Positions 34,061 to 43,053 are shown, counted from the stretch's first letter. The stretch is DNA of 64,000 nt from WTGA01 sp965231865 (GCA_965231865.1 CBDDOJ010000002.1:620001-684000); one strand, 5' to 3'. Made by a program: numbers and translations. The notes: generated by a model not told the origin, from the letters alone.

Positions 34061-34783
34061 ATGCAATTATTCGTTAACCACGGCATCGTGAAAGTGTTGC
34101 ATTATGCGCCGTTACATTATGTGACGCATATTGCTCAGACTCAGGCGCTGAAATCAAAGCAGGCACTTACCTGTGATGGGTTTGAAGTAACCCATTTCCG
34201 GTCAAAGTCCCGAGGCAGTGATGTTCGTCGTGGGTTTGGAGAATATGTACACATGACCCTTGCCGAACGTCCTCCAATTCTGATGGCAAAACTCAAGGGA
34301 GGATTTCCGCATGTGGCCATTGAAGTTCCCGTTGAAGCGTTTGAAGATACGGAATATGATCTCTGCAGATACAACATAGCGATGGCTCGTCAACTTCGCC
34401 GTTGTGGAAAGCCCGGCTTGCCGGAGAGCGAAAGCAATGGACGATACTACGGCGACAAACAGATACCCATCGCAAAAACAAATACCGAACAGAACGCTTT
34501 GCTGTTCCGCCATTACAGACAAGGGCGAATGATTGAGGTTCTTGTACCAATCCAGCTATCTCTCCCTCGTAACACAGAAATAACCTGCTATCACTCCGAC
34601 GACACAGCGATTGCTCGTCGAATCCTGCAGGCATATGGAAGTTCCTGGACGCTCTCAGAGGAACCGCTGGGCTGTTTATATCGCCGAAATGACCAATACG
34701 TCTCTGAGGTTACGGATTATGTTGATCGTGCACTGAAATCACCGGATTGGCGCGGCAATGGATTGGAGTTCGACAGGGTTTAG
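34061..34783 (+). CDS. putative DarT-like ADP-ribosyltransferase fold protein
   Basis: The 240-residue product has an order of features that recalls DarT/DUF4433 enzymes: an N-terminal HYAPLHYVTHIAQTQALKS (histidine motif and leader to a start loop), GFGEYVHMTLAERPPILMA in the middle, and a late MIEVLVPIQLSLP (Glu in a xEFLV-like motif). DarT modifies thymidine in single-stranded DNA and is normally paired with a DarG macrodomain antitoxin; none is nearby. The resemblance is by motif order only. If wrong, it remains an unassigned accessory gene. It sits next to the group II introns. Confidence 0.4.
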   Translation: MQLFVNHGIVKVLHYAPLHYVTHIAQTQALKSKQALTCDGFEVTHFRSKSRGSDVRRGFGEYVHMTLAERPPILMAKLKGGFPHVAIEVPVEAFEDTEYDLCRYNIAMARQLRRCGKPGLPESESNGRYYGDKQIPIAKTNTEQNALLFRHYRQGRMIEVLVPIQLSLPRNTEITCYHSDDTAIARRILQAYGSSWTLSEEPLGCLYRRNDQYVSEVTDYVDRALKSPDWRGNGLEFDRV

Positions 34784-34816
34784 CAAAGCCTGCATGAAAA
34801 TCCAGTAATTGGCATT

Positions 34817-34847
34817 TCGCTACGCGCCCGTGCCATGCCTGGCGCAC
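34817..34847 (-). repeat. fragment of a third group II intron 5' end
   Basis: Read on the minus strand, the 3' flank of the left intron begins T then GTGCGCCAGGCATGGC, identical to the first 16 bases of both introns. A 6-base insertion follows, then GCGTAGCG, also from the intron. A third, diverged intron 5' end therefore lies behind the tandem pair. Confidence 0.7.
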
Positions 34848-34887
34848 AATCGGGTAGGAGGCGGAATCACTTCCGCCGTCCTCCCAC

Positions 34888-34919
34888 ACCACCGTACGTA
34901 CGGTTCCGTATACGGCGGT
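34888..34919 (-). ncRNA. group II intron domain V (catalytic hairpin), left copy
   Basis: A 32-base hairpin on the minus strand: lower stem ACCGCCGTA / TACGGTGGT, a 2-base CG bulge on the 3' strand, upper stem TACG / CGTA and a GAAC loop. Size and bulge match domain V of class C introns. It starts at the base after the RT stop codon. Confidence 0.8.
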
Positions 34920-36323
34920 TCATGGTAAGCCCCGCAACCGACACGCTGTATCAAGCAGCGATACCAGTCCAAGACGATCAAAATAAGCCTTCGGAAATGC
35001 CGCGTTCATGTGTGAAGCACCGCTGTTCCACCACGGACCCCGTCCGTTGGTCGCAGATTTCCACGCACGAACCTCCGACAGGCCGGCCTTCATCAGATGT
35101 CGCGCTCGCGTGTAAACCCGTTTCCATTGCCGCCACAAGATAGCACGCAGCTTGTGTCGAATCCATCCGTCCAATGCCAAAAAGGGGCGTTTTGCCCTGG
35201 CCAAACGAAAATAGGCCGCCCAACCCCTCAACAGCGGGTTAAGCGCCTCAATGGCCCTGGCGAGGCTTCGTCCCCGCGCTCCGCGCAGTACGGCCCGCAC
35301 CTTGTCAGCAAATCGCTGGCAGCTTCCCTTCGAAATACTCAGTCTGGACTCCTTGAAGCCCGTCACACGGTATCCCAGGAATTGCCGCTCCCACGGTCTC
35401 GCCACCGCACTCTTGGTCGAATTGACCTTGAGCTTGAGGCGGGTCCACAGAAACGCTTCCAGCTTCGCCATCAACCGATGGCCAGCCTTCTCGCTTTTCA
35501 CGTAAACATTGAAGTCATCCGCATACCGGCAAAACCGGTGCCCTCGGCACTCCAGTTCCCGGTCCAGTTCCGTCAGCAGGATATTGGATAATAAAGGGCT
35601 TAGTGGGCCACCCTGCGGCATCCCTTTCCGCCTTGGCGAAATCAGCCCATCAGCCATCATCCCTGCTTCCAGATATCGGCGAATCAATTTCAACACCCGC
35701 GCATCGTCCACCTGCTGTGCCAGTTTCCCCATCACTATATCGTGATTGACCCGGTCGAAAAACTTCTCCAAATCCAGATCCACCACCCAGCGATGCCCGG
35801 CCGCAACGTGTTCCCGCGCCGCCTCCACCGCCTGATGGGCCGAGCGTCCGGGTCGGAACCCGTAGCTCGAATCCGAGAATCCCGGCTCAAACATAGGACT
35901 CAACACCTGATGCAACGCCTGCTGGATCATCCGATCCGTCAGCGTTGGAATGCCGAGTGTCCTCACCCCGCCCTGCGGCTTGGGTATGTCCACCCGACGT
36001 ACCGGCGCGGGAATATATTCCCCCGCCAGCAATCTGGCCCTGATCGTCGGCCAGTGCCGTTTCAGGTGCTCCTTGAACTCCGGTACCCCGATGCCATCGA
36101 CACCGCTTGCACCCTTGTTCCGAATCACCCGCTCGTAGGCCTTCATCAGGTTGCCGCGTTCCAACACCGCTTCCATCAGATCGACCTGCTTCGGCTGCGC
36201 TTTCGTCCGCATCAGGCTCGCCGATGTCCCCTCAACACTCAAACCGGCTCCCGCCGGATACCGTCCGGCGTCCTCCGTCTGAGCCCCGCCTCTCCGACGG
36301 GCTTGTGTCTTGTTCAGTTTCAT
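34920..36323 (-). CDS. ltrA: group II intron reverse transcriptase/maturase (copy 1)
   Basis: The 467-residue protein has the RT blocks VRRVDIPKPQGGVRTLGIP, SYGFRPGRSAHQAV, WVVDLDLEKFFDRVNHD, GMPQGGPLSPLLSNI and the active site FCRYADDFNVYV near residue 268. A maturase (X) domain follows at about residues 330-430. There is no HNH endonuclease domain, as expected of class C introns. It assists intron splicing and reverse transcription at the target. The protein is identical to the copy at 36851, which implies a recent duplication. Confidence 0.95.
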   Translation of the reverse strand: MKLNKTQARRRGGAQTEDAGRYPAGAGLSVEGTSASLMRTKAQPKQVDLMEAVLERGNLMKAYERVIRNKGASGVDGIGVPEFKEHLKRHWPTIRARLLAGEYIPAPVRRVDIPKPQGGVRTLGIPTLTDRMIQQALHQVLSPMFEPGFSDSSYGFRPGRSAHQAVEAAREHVAAGHRWVVDLDLEKFFDRVNHDIVMGKLAQQVDDARVLKLIRRYLEAGMMADGLISPRRKGMPQGGPLSPLLSNILLTELDRELECRGHRFCRYADDFNVYVKSEKAGHRLMAKLEAFLWTRLKLKVNSTKSAVARPWERQFLGYRVTGFKESRLSISKGSCQRFADKVRAVLRGARGRSLARAIEALNPLLRGWAAYFRLARAKRPFLALDGWIRHKLRAILWRQWKRVYTRARHLMKAGLSEVRAWKSATNGRGPWWNSGASHMNAAFPKAYFDRLGLVSLLDTACRLRGLP

Positions 36324-36818
36324 CGAGAAATCCCATGCCTACTCACGTCTTGCCATGTTCAGCCCTTCAACTGCCGGTCAGCAGCCTACTATGGCCTCGG
36401 CTGACTTCTGCCGTCCCATCCCGCTTCCTCTCGGAAACGGTAGCCCAAGGCAGGACCACAGACCTCCCAGGGTAATGCGCGTGACCTTCCCGCTTATGCT
36501 CGCCGCCTATACGTCCACGGTGTCCGTACAAGTATCGGGCTTTGAAGATATTAGCCTTCTCACCCACCGTGACCGCCTCATAGGCGATTCCTGTTCGTCG
36601 AGCCAGCGGTTTGCCTGCGGCTTCCTTCAGATTCCACCTCGCGGTGGACACCCTTGCCGTTCGGCTAATCGTTCCCCTTGTCGGGCCGACAGCGGACTTG
36701 CACCGCCCAGTCATCCGGCCCACCACCACGTGTACCGGAACAGCGCCAGTCACGGCGCTACGCGCCATGCCTGGCGCACATCGGGTAGGAGGCGGAATCA
36801 CTTCCGCCGTCCTCCCAC

Positions 36819-36850
36819 ACCACCGTACGTACGGTTCCGTATACGGCGGT
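36819..36850 (-). ncRNA. group II intron domain V (catalytic hairpin), right copy
   Basis: Identical to the hairpin at 34888, offset by exactly 1931 bases and again placed just behind the RT stop codon. Confidence 0.8.
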
Positions 36851-38254
36851 TCATGGTAAGCCCCGCAACCGACACGCTGTATCAAGCAGCGATACCAGTC
36901 CAAGACGATCAAAATAAGCCTTCGGAAATGCCGCGTTCATGTGTGAAGCACCGCTGTTCCACCACGGACCCCGTCCGTTGGTCGCAGATTTCCACGCACG
37001 AACCTCCGACAGGCCGGCCTTCATCAGATGTCGCGCTCGCGTGTAAACCCGTTTCCATTGCCGCCACAAGATAGCACGCAGCTTGTGTCGAATCCATCCG
37101 TCCAATGCCAAAAAGGGGCGTTTTGCCCTGGCCAAACGAAAATAGGCCGCCCAACCCCTCAACAGCGGGTTAAGCGCCTCAATGGCCCTGGCGAGGCTTC
37201 GTCCCCGCGCTCCGCGCAGTACGGCCCGCACCTTGTCAGCAAATCGCTGGCAGCTTCCCTTCGAAATACTCAGTCTGGACTCCTTGAAGCCCGTCACACG
37301 GTATCCCAGGAATTGCCGCTCCCACGGTCTCGCCACCGCACTCTTGGTCGAATTGACCTTGAGCTTGAGGCGGGTCCACAGAAACGCTTCCAGCTTCGCC
37401 ATCAACCGATGGCCAGCCTTCTCGCTTTTCACGTAAACATTGAAGTCATCCGCATACCGGCAAAACCGGTGCCCTCGGCACTCCAGTTCCCGGTCCAGTT
37501 CCGTCAGCAGGATATTGGATAATAAAGGGCTTAGTGGGCCACCCTGCGGCATCCCTTTCCGCCTTGGCGAAATCAGCCCATCAGCCATCATCCCTGCTTC
37601 CAGATATCGGCGAATCAATTTCAACACCCGCGCATCGTCCACCTGCTGTGCCAGTTTCCCCATCACTATATCGTGATTGACCCGGTCGAAAAACTTCTCC
37701 AAATCCAGATCCACCACCCAGCGATGCCCGGCCGCAACGTGTTCCCGCGCCGCCTCCACCGCCTGATGGGCCGAGCGTCCGGGTCGGAACCCGTAGCTCG
37801 AATCCGAGAATCCCGGCTCAAACATAGGACTCAACACCTGATGCAACGCCTGCTGGATCATCCGATCCGTCAGCGTTGGAATGCCGAGTGTCCTCACCCC
37901 GCCCTGCGGCTTGGGTATGTCCACCCGACGTACCGGCGCGGGAATATATTCCCCCGCCAGCAATCTGGCCCTGATCGTCGGCCAGTGCCGTTTCAGGTGC
38001 TCCTTGAACTCCGGTACCCCGATGCCATCGACACCGCTTGCACCCTTGTTCCGAATCACCCGCTCGTAGGCCTTCATCAGGTTGCCGCGTTCCAACACCG
38101 CTTCCATCAGATCGACCTGCTTCGGCTGCGCTTTCGTCCGCATCAGGCTCGCCGATGTCCCCTCAACACTCAAACCGGCTCCCGCCGGATACCGTCCGGC
38201 GTCCTCCGTCTGAGCCCCGCCTCTCCGACGGGCTTGTGTCTTGTTCAGTTTCAT
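36851..38254 (-). CDS. ltrA: group II intron reverse transcriptase/maturase (copy 2)
   Basis: Identical in all 467 residues to the protein at 34920, including the YADD active site, the conserved PQGGPLSPLL and the maturase domain. The first 45 residues (Arg-, Gly- and Ala-rich) before the RT core are a variable leader. Being intact in both copies, the elements may still be mobile. Confidence 0.95.
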   Translation of the reverse strand: MKLNKTQARRRGGAQTEDAGRYPAGAGLSVEGTSASLMRTKAQPKQVDLMEAVLERGNLMKAYERVIRNKGASGVDGIGVPEFKEHLKRHWPTIRARLLAGEYIPAPVRRVDIPKPQGGVRTLGIPTLTDRMIQQALHQVLSPMFEPGFSDSSYGFRPGRSAHQAVEAAREHVAAGHRWVVDLDLEKFFDRVNHDIVMGKLAQQVDDARVLKLIRRYLEAGMMADGLISPRRKGMPQGGPLSPLLSNILLTELDRELECRGHRFCRYADDFNVYVKSEKAGHRLMAKLEAFLWTRLKLKVNSTKSAVARPWERQFLGYRVTGFKESRLSISKGSCQRFADKVRAVLRGARGRSLARAIEALNPLLRGWAAYFRLARAKRPFLALDGWIRHKLRAILWRQWKRVYTRARHLMKAGLSEVRAWKSATNGRGPWWNSGASHMNAAFPKAYFDRLGLVSLLDTACRLRGLP

Positions 38255-38710
38255 CGAGAAATCCCATGCCTACTCACGTCTTGCCATGTTCAGCCCTTCA
38301 ACTGCCGGTCAGCAGCCTACTATGGCCTCGGCTGACTTCTGCCGTCCCATCCCGCTTCCTCTCGGAAACGGTAGCCCAAGGCAGGACCACAGACCTCCCA
38401 GGGTAATGCGCGTGACCTTCCCGCTTATGCTCGCCGCCTATACGTCCACGGTGTCCGTACAAGTATCGGGCTTTGAAGATATTAGCCTTCTCACCCACCG
38501 TGACCGCCTCATAGGCGATTCCTGTTCGTCGAGCCAGCGGTTTGCCTGCGGCTTCCTTCAGATTCCACCTCGCGGTGGACACCCTTGCCGTTCGGCTAAT
38601 CGTTCCCCTTGTCGGGCCGACAGCGGACTTGCACCGCCCAGTCATCCGGCCCACCACCACGTGTACCGGAACAGCGCCAGTCACGGCGCTACGCGCCATG
38701 CCTGGCGCAC

Positions 38711-38740
38711 TAAAAAAAAAGGCCCTCCGAAGAGGGCCTT
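38711..38740 (-). terminator. rho-independent terminator of the porin gene and intron insertion site
   Basis: AAGGCCCTC (38719-38727), loop CGAA, GAGGGCCTT (38732-38740). On the minus strand the stem is followed by nine T and an A, then the intron 5' end. It lies 23 bases after the porin stop. The symmetrical A and T tracts make it potentially bidirectional. Confidence 0.9.
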
Positions 38741-38762
38741 TTCAGTAGATTATGAAATGGTT

Positions 38763-40010
38763 TTAGAAAGACTGTACCAGAGAGAGGAGAAACTTGTTTG
38801 TGTTTTTTTCATCATCATCCACAGTGAAAGTATCTGCAGTCACATCTGTCCCAGCGGGAATGGCTTTGGTTATCGTTTCCGTGACGGTACTGTATTCAGC
38901 AACCGCGCTCAGACCACCGCCAAAAGATTTGGTGAGTGACACATACGCGTTTGTCTGGTCACCAGCATTTTTATGTGAGGGAGCTTCGTAAGTAGCGTCA
39001 GCATTGCGATTTACCGCCGGAGAAGTTCCCGCGCCAGCGTCTTCTTTTCCGCCGTCGGTGTAACTGCCAACCCCGATCATTCCAAAGTAACCGCCACCAA
39101 AGTCATTCATGACCAGCAGGCCCCAGGCTTTGTTGTCGTCACGATCTTCGATATCCGCATCCACCTGAGTCACATGACCGCGCACTTCTGCAGAACCCAA
39201 TGGTGCTCGGAAACCGAACGATAAAAGATTCGGAGACCGCTTCTTTCCGTCGGACCCCTTGCTCACGTCACTGCCGTTTTCATCCACATAGGCCAACTGG
39301 AGTTTCACCGGACCCAGTGCGGTCGCTGCTGCAAACGTGATCGAATCAATAGATTCGCTGTCGTCCATGGCGGCTTTGTATGTCACTGCTGGTACGGCTC
39401 TCGTGGTTATTGCGACACCAGTTTCGCCCCCTACCCCTTCCGTTGCAGCGACAGAATTCCGTTCAGCTGTGCTCATGTCTACACTCTGCACCTGGATATC
39501 GAAGGTGATGGGATCATCTCCACCTGGGCCGGCACCAAAGCGATAGGCTGCAATGTTCGTCATACGCAGACTGTGGTCACTGTTCATCCTAGTACCAGCT
39601 TTATTCTTGCCCGCAATGGCATACCACTCACTACCACCCAGTGCCCAGCTCTGATCACTGTTGGAACCGATATAGCGGTACAGAACACCGGTCTGTTTAC
39701 CCAGCCGGAACTGGCCAAAACTGCCGTTCAGGGTCATGTTGGCATGACGCAAGCCCAGCGATTCACCTGCTCCGTATTCCAGAAGATAGTCCACGGACAT
39801 CCCGTTGCCCAGATCATTCGTACCCTTGACCCCCAATCGACTGCCAAGGTGGTCATCGATTCGTTGGGAATCATCGGCATCGGTTTCTCCGCTAATGTTT
39901 TTGAAGCCGAAAGCGATCCGACCGTACACCGTCGGCCCTTCGGCTAGTACCGCCATGGAGGTCGACAACATCCCCGCAGCGACTGTTAAAATAGCTATTT
40001 TTTTAAGCAT
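38763..40010 (-). CDS. Gram-negative general porin
   Basis: The 415-residue product has a signal peptide (MLKKIAILTVAAGMLSTSMA, then VLA cleavage). The mature N-terminus is EGPTVYGRIAFGFKNISG, typical of trimeric 16-strand porins. Alternating beta-strand motifs run through the protein (GSRLGVKGTNDLGNGMSVDY, GQFRLGKQ) and it ends LVQSF with the C-terminal Phe needed for BAM recognition. It forms a diffusion channel in the outer membrane. AAGG lies before the ATG. A strong terminator follows. Confidence 0.92.
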   Translation of the reverse strand: MLKKIAILTVAAGMLSTSMAVLAEGPTVYGRIAFGFKNISGETDADDSQRIDDHLGSRLGVKGTNDLGNGMSVDYLLEYGAGESLGLRHANMTLNGSFGQFRLGKQTGVLYRYIGSNSDQSWALGGSEWYAIAGKNKAGTRMNSDHSLRMTNIAAYRFGAGPGGDDPITFDIQVQSVDMSTAERNSVAATEGVGGETGVAITTRAVPAVTYKAAMDDSESIDSITFAAATALGPVKLQLAYVDENGSDVSKGSDGKKRSPNLLSFGFRAPLGSAEVRGHVTQVDADIEDRDDNKAWGLLVMNDFGGGYFGMIGVGSYTDGGKEDAGAGTSPAVNRNADATYEAPSHKNAGDQTNAYVSLTKSFGGGLSAVAEYSTVTETITKAIPAGTDVTADTFTVDDDEKNTNKFLLSLVQSF

Positions 40011-40133
40011 AAGAATTTACCTTTATTGATTAATTCAACTTGATTACTAATCACGGTAACGCATCCGGATAGGAGCAGAGACCTTCCAGGTCTCAGGTAA
40101 ATGGTGTGCAGTGGGTTCTCCGGCACCATGGAG

Positions 40134-40173
40134 ATTGTCCATTTTTGACAATTGTCCACGAATCATGGACAAT
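40134..40173 (+). promoter_or_regulatory. promoter/operator of the AbiEi-like gene
   Basis: TTGACA at 40145-40150 and GACAAT at 40168-40173 are spaced by 17 bases. ATTGTCC (40151-40157) and GGACAAT (40167-40173) form an inverted repeat filling the spacer, and a third ATTGTCC lies at 40134-40140. Transcription would start about 1-3 bases before the ATG at 40182, giving a nearly leaderless mRNA. Repression by the encoded antitoxin-like protein is the natural guess. Confidence 0.5.
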
Positions 40174-40181
40174 AAAAAATA

Positions 40182-41201
40182 ATGGACACACCAACTGAAA
40201 ATGAACTCTTGCAGAGGGTCGTAGCCACGACCGCGGACCGGATCGGCATTCCGGTCCGGGTCACCAAAAATATGTCTGAGCTCGACGGCCAACGCGTCGA
40301 CGCGTTGGTCCGCATTGGGAGAGGAAAGACGGGGGTAACCTATGTGGTCGAAGTGAAAAGAGGTCTCCGACCCGCAACCCTCGGCCCAATCCTTCATCAG
40401 ACCGACCGTCTCAACACGCATTCACTGCTTGTCGCGGACTATGTGACGCCACCTTTGGCCGAGACGCTCAAGGAAAGAGGCGTGGCCTTCCTGGATGCGG
40501 CGGGAAACGGATATATTGATCAGCCCCCATTGTTTGTATGGGTCAAAGGTGAACGCTTACCGGAAGAATTTGTCGCCACCACGCGTGTCGGACGCGCATT
40601 TCAGGCGAGCGGGCTCAAGGTGCTTTTCGCGCTGCTCTGTAATCCGGAATGGGCGGAGCGGCCCTACCGCGAGATAGGACATCTCGCCGGTGTCGCTCAC
40701 GGAACCGTGGGTTGGGTCATGGCGGAACTTCTGAAGCTTGGCTTCGTCGGCACGATCGCCGGAAGGCGGCGCCTGCTCCGATGCGAGTTGCTCTTAAAAC
40801 AGTGGGTGGAGGCCTACGCCCGAACGTTGCGGCCCAAGCTTGTCTTGGGTCGGTATCGGACGGAAATGAACCGGTGGTGGACAGAGTTCGACCAGCAAGA
40901 GTACGGACTCGTGCTCGGCGGCGAACCTGCGGCCGAGCGGCTCACTCGGCACCTGCGACCCGAAACGGCTACAGTTTACGATGCCAAGCTGGACCCGCGC
41001 TTCTTGCTTGATTTCAGAATGCGGGCCGACACGAGGGGTCCGGTGGAGGTGTTGAAGCGCTTCTGGAATTTCGAAGGAGAAGATGCGACCGTGGCTCCCT
41101 TGCCGTTAGTCTATGCGGACCTGCTTGCGATCGGCGACGCGCGTTGTTTAGAGACGGCGAACCTGTTGCATGAGCGGATCGTTGATCGATTTAGTGGCTA
41201 A
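40182..41201 (+). CDS. AbiEi-like antitoxin/transcriptional regulator (COG4861 type)
   Basis: The 339-residue protein combines an N-terminal restriction-endonuclease-like stretch (VDALVRIGRGKTGVTYVVEV, then KRG) with a winged helix in the middle (PYREIGHLAGVAHGTVGWVM, then AELLKLGFV). The C-terminal domain ends DLLAIGDARCLETANLLHER. This layout matches type IV AbiEi-family antitoxins, which autoregulate and oppose an AbiEii nucleotidyltransferase toxin. The expected toxin lies immediately downstream but is broken. The start at 40182 is supported by the promoter spacing. Confidence 0.75.
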   Translation: MDTPTENELLQRVVATTADRIGIPVRVTKNMSELDGQRVDALVRIGRGKTGVTYVVEVKRGLRPATLGPILHQTDRLNTHSLLVADYVTPPLAETLKERGVAFLDAAGNGYIDQPPLFVWVKGERLPEEFVATTRVGRAFQASGLKVLFALLCNPEWAERPYREIGHLAGVAHGTVGWVMAELLKLGFVGTIAGRRRLLRCELLLKQWVEAYARTLRPKLVLGRYRTEMNRWWTEFDQQEYGLVLGGEPAAERLTRHLRPETATVYDAKLDPRFLLDFRMRADTRGPVEVLKRFWNFEGEDATVAPLPLVYADLLAIGDARCLETANLLHERIVDRFSG

Positions 41202-41205
41202 GAAG

Positions 41206-41462
41206 GGGGCTGGGCTGGCCCGCGACAGTCATTCAGGGTCTACAGGTGGTGACGGACAGGGAGCAGGCTCTCTTGATTGGGGCGCTGGCCCGTGACCTGC
41301 TCCTCCACTATATGCACGACGTACCGATCACACGTGCAAGAACGATGTGGACCTAGCGTTTGCCGTGGCCGACTGGGATGACTTTCATTCTCTGAGAGAA
41401 GCATTGCTTCGTTCGGGTGCCTTCGGTACTGAACAACCCGTGATTCACAGTGCACCGTGGTA
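41206..41462 (+). pseudogene. broken AbiEii-like nucleotidyltransferase toxin
   Basis: Frame 1 reads REQALLIGALARDLLLHYMH, then DVPITRA. After a frameshift near 41340 the next frame reads NDVDLAFAVADWDDFHSLRE, then ALLRSGAF. Together these are the start of a COG4914/AbiEii-type nucleotidyltransferase (GA-x-ARD and the TxDVDLA metal-binding Asp pair). The protein ends after about 85 codons, so most of the toxin is missing. Confidence 0.7.
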
Positions 41463-41542
41463 AGGCGCGTTTTCCTAGTGGGTGCGAATCCCACCCAACA
41501 ATTGTCGCTTCGGTTGGTAGCAGCCAGAGCGGTCTCGCGGAA

Positions 41543-41613
41543 AATGTTGTGCACAACATTTAGAATAGGCTCTTATTGGTCGTGCTGACGCACGACCAAT
41601 AAGAGCCTATTCT
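41543..41613. repeat. two adjacent perfect palindromes
   Basis: An 18-base palindrome at 41543-41560 (AATGTTGTGCACAACATT) is followed by a 24-base perfect inverted repeat (arms 41562-41585 and 41590-41613, loop TGAC). The second lacks a T-run on either side and its size resembles a MITE-like or attachment/end structure more than a plain terminator. From 41614 to 41865 I see no gene. Confidence 0.7.
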
Positions 41614-41865
41614 TTAGCTGATCAGTGACACTTCTTCTCCTGCTATAATGCGGTCTAACATAAGCGGCATAAAATCGGCAGGTATTATTGACTGTTTATA
41701 CGTAACCAATGTACTCGATTCGTCAAAAGACGGAAAGGACAGCTGATTACTTGGGAACAAAAGGGAATCAGTATGATGTGTACACATCAAATCAAAAGTA
41801 CGGGGAGAACCGCCTACTCAGATTCATTCCCCGATAACCAATAATTTTTGATAGGACTATAACTG

Positions 41866-43053
41866 ATGAGTAAACTCAAGCACAGGACACTGGTATTCAG
41901 CTTCGACGGCACTGGAAACGAACCACAGGACGCAGTTGGTTTCAAACATGATGAAAGCGTGAGCAACGTCCTAAAGCTGCATATATTAATGGGTGGCGGC
42001 CTGGAAGAAGACAGAAGCAAAACAACTACGGATAACGGTAACCCCCAAATAACGTTCTACTACAACGGCATTGGAACGCGTGAGGACGGAGAAACCATTC
42101 CTCTAGTCGGAGAACTCGTCGCCAAGAGCAGAAGACTAATCAACAGTATGTTAGCCCCAGGTTGGGGAGATGCACGAAGAATTCTGGAGCAGGCTGCCAA
42201 GAACCTAGAGCACCTTGAGCCGATCAAAAGCGATCATATCGTCTTGTTCGGCTTCAGTCGCGGTGCGGCACTTGCACGAAAGTTCGCTTCCAAAACGCTT
42301 AGAAAGTATCCTGATTTGCGTATCGCTTTCCTCGGTGTCTTCGATACTGTAGCTGCCATGGATGGAATCCACAGGGAGGGCGATGAAATCAGTAGCGATG
42401 TCGTATTCGAGCATGGAACGCTCAATTCTCGAGTTGATCGTGCTGTACACATCGTTTCCCTAGACGAGAACCGAGTAGCGTTCGAGCCAACGCTGATCAA
42501 CCGAGATCAAGAAAACTCCGAAAGAATCACTGAAATTTGGTTCCCTGGTGTTCACAGCGATATCGGGGGCGGTTATTGGCACGACGGTCTTTCTGACGTC
42601 AGCCTGACTTTCATGGTTGATGAATGCAGAAAACATCTAGAGGAAGACATTAATATCGCGGATTCGACAAGCAGGAACAAAATTGTCGAGCTTCTTAATG
42701 AACAAGGAGAGATTCTAGAACTCCTTGATGCGGACGATATTCTTGTTCATCCGAACGTAACCGGTATGGTTCACCGGCATACTGCAGGGGTCGGGAAAAT
42801 CTATCCCAAGAACGTGAGGAAGGTTTGCATCAGGATTGATGACAAGCCAGCCAGTCCTACTGCATATCTCCCTCTGGTACACCATTCCGTAAAGGCCCGA
42901 TTTGATCTGGTCGCGGAATATCGTCCACCGGCACTTCGGGGTGTAGAGTTTGATCTCCTGCTTCCCGATGGAAATACGGAGCCGATTCCAGGAATCTCCG
43001 GGCTTCGGGAGTACATTGACAAAAGGAACAGGAAGGAGAAATTATCGGGCTGA
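41866..43053 (+). CDS. DUF2235 alpha/beta hydrolase (Tle1-like phospholipase)
   Basis: The 395-residue protein matches the DUF2235/T6SS lipase-1 family. It has FSFDGTGNEPQDA at the start, the nucleophile elbow GFSRGAALARKFA near residue 128, GVFDTVAAMDG near the oxyanion/Asp position, and the catalytic His in FPGVHSDIGGGYWHDGLSD. Such enzymes cleave phospholipids as type VI secretion effectors, but related stand-alone proteins also exist. No VgrG, PAAR or other T6SS gene is present here. It has no signal peptide. A membrane-anchored protein gene follows after 83 bases. Confidence 0.85.
   Translation: MSKLKHRTLVFSFDGTGNEPQDAVGFKHDESVSNVLKLHILMGGGLEEDRSKTTTDNGNPQITFYYNGIGTREDGETIPLVGELVAKSRRLINSMLAPGWGDARRILEQAAKNLEHLEPIKSDHIVLFGFSRGAALARKFASKTLRKYPDLRIAFLGVFDTVAAMDGIHREGDEISSDVVFEHGTLNSRVDRAVHIVSLDENRVAFEPTLINRDQENSERITEIWFPGVHSDIGGGYWHDGLSDVSLTFMVDECRKHLEEDINIADSTSRNKIVELLNEQGEILELLDADDILVHPNVTGMVHRHTAGVGKIYPKNVRKVCIRIDDKPASPTAYLPLVHHSVKARFDLVAEYRPPALRGVEFDLLLPDGNTEPIPGISGLREYIDKRNRKEKLSG

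Larger units (their letters stand above)
34849..36779 (-). mobile_element. group IIC intron, downstream copy of a tandem pair
   Basis: The 1931-base element on the minus strand begins with the group II 5' consensus GTGCG (at 36779) and ends CCCGAT (at 34849). It encodes an RT/maturase in domain IV and has domain V right after the RT stop and a domain VI hairpin (GGCGGAA, loop GTGA, TTCCGCC) before the 3' end. It follows the other copy without any spacer. Confidence 0.9.
36780..38710 (-). mobile_element. group IIC intron, upstream copy of a tandem pair
   Basis: Its 5' end (GTGCGCC, base 38710) directly abuts the T-run of the porin terminator, the known target type of class C introns. Its 3' end (CCCGAT) at 36780 joins the 5' end of the other copy. 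Length is 1931 bases, the same as the left copy, and the two RT proteins are identical. About 456 bases of domains I-III precede the RT start. Confidence 0.93.

Noticed and set aside
34920..38254. Numerous plus-strand open frames inside the introns (for example 35742-36404)
   Set aside because: They are perfect duplicates in both copies and antisense to the reverse transcriptase; no independent coding evidence.
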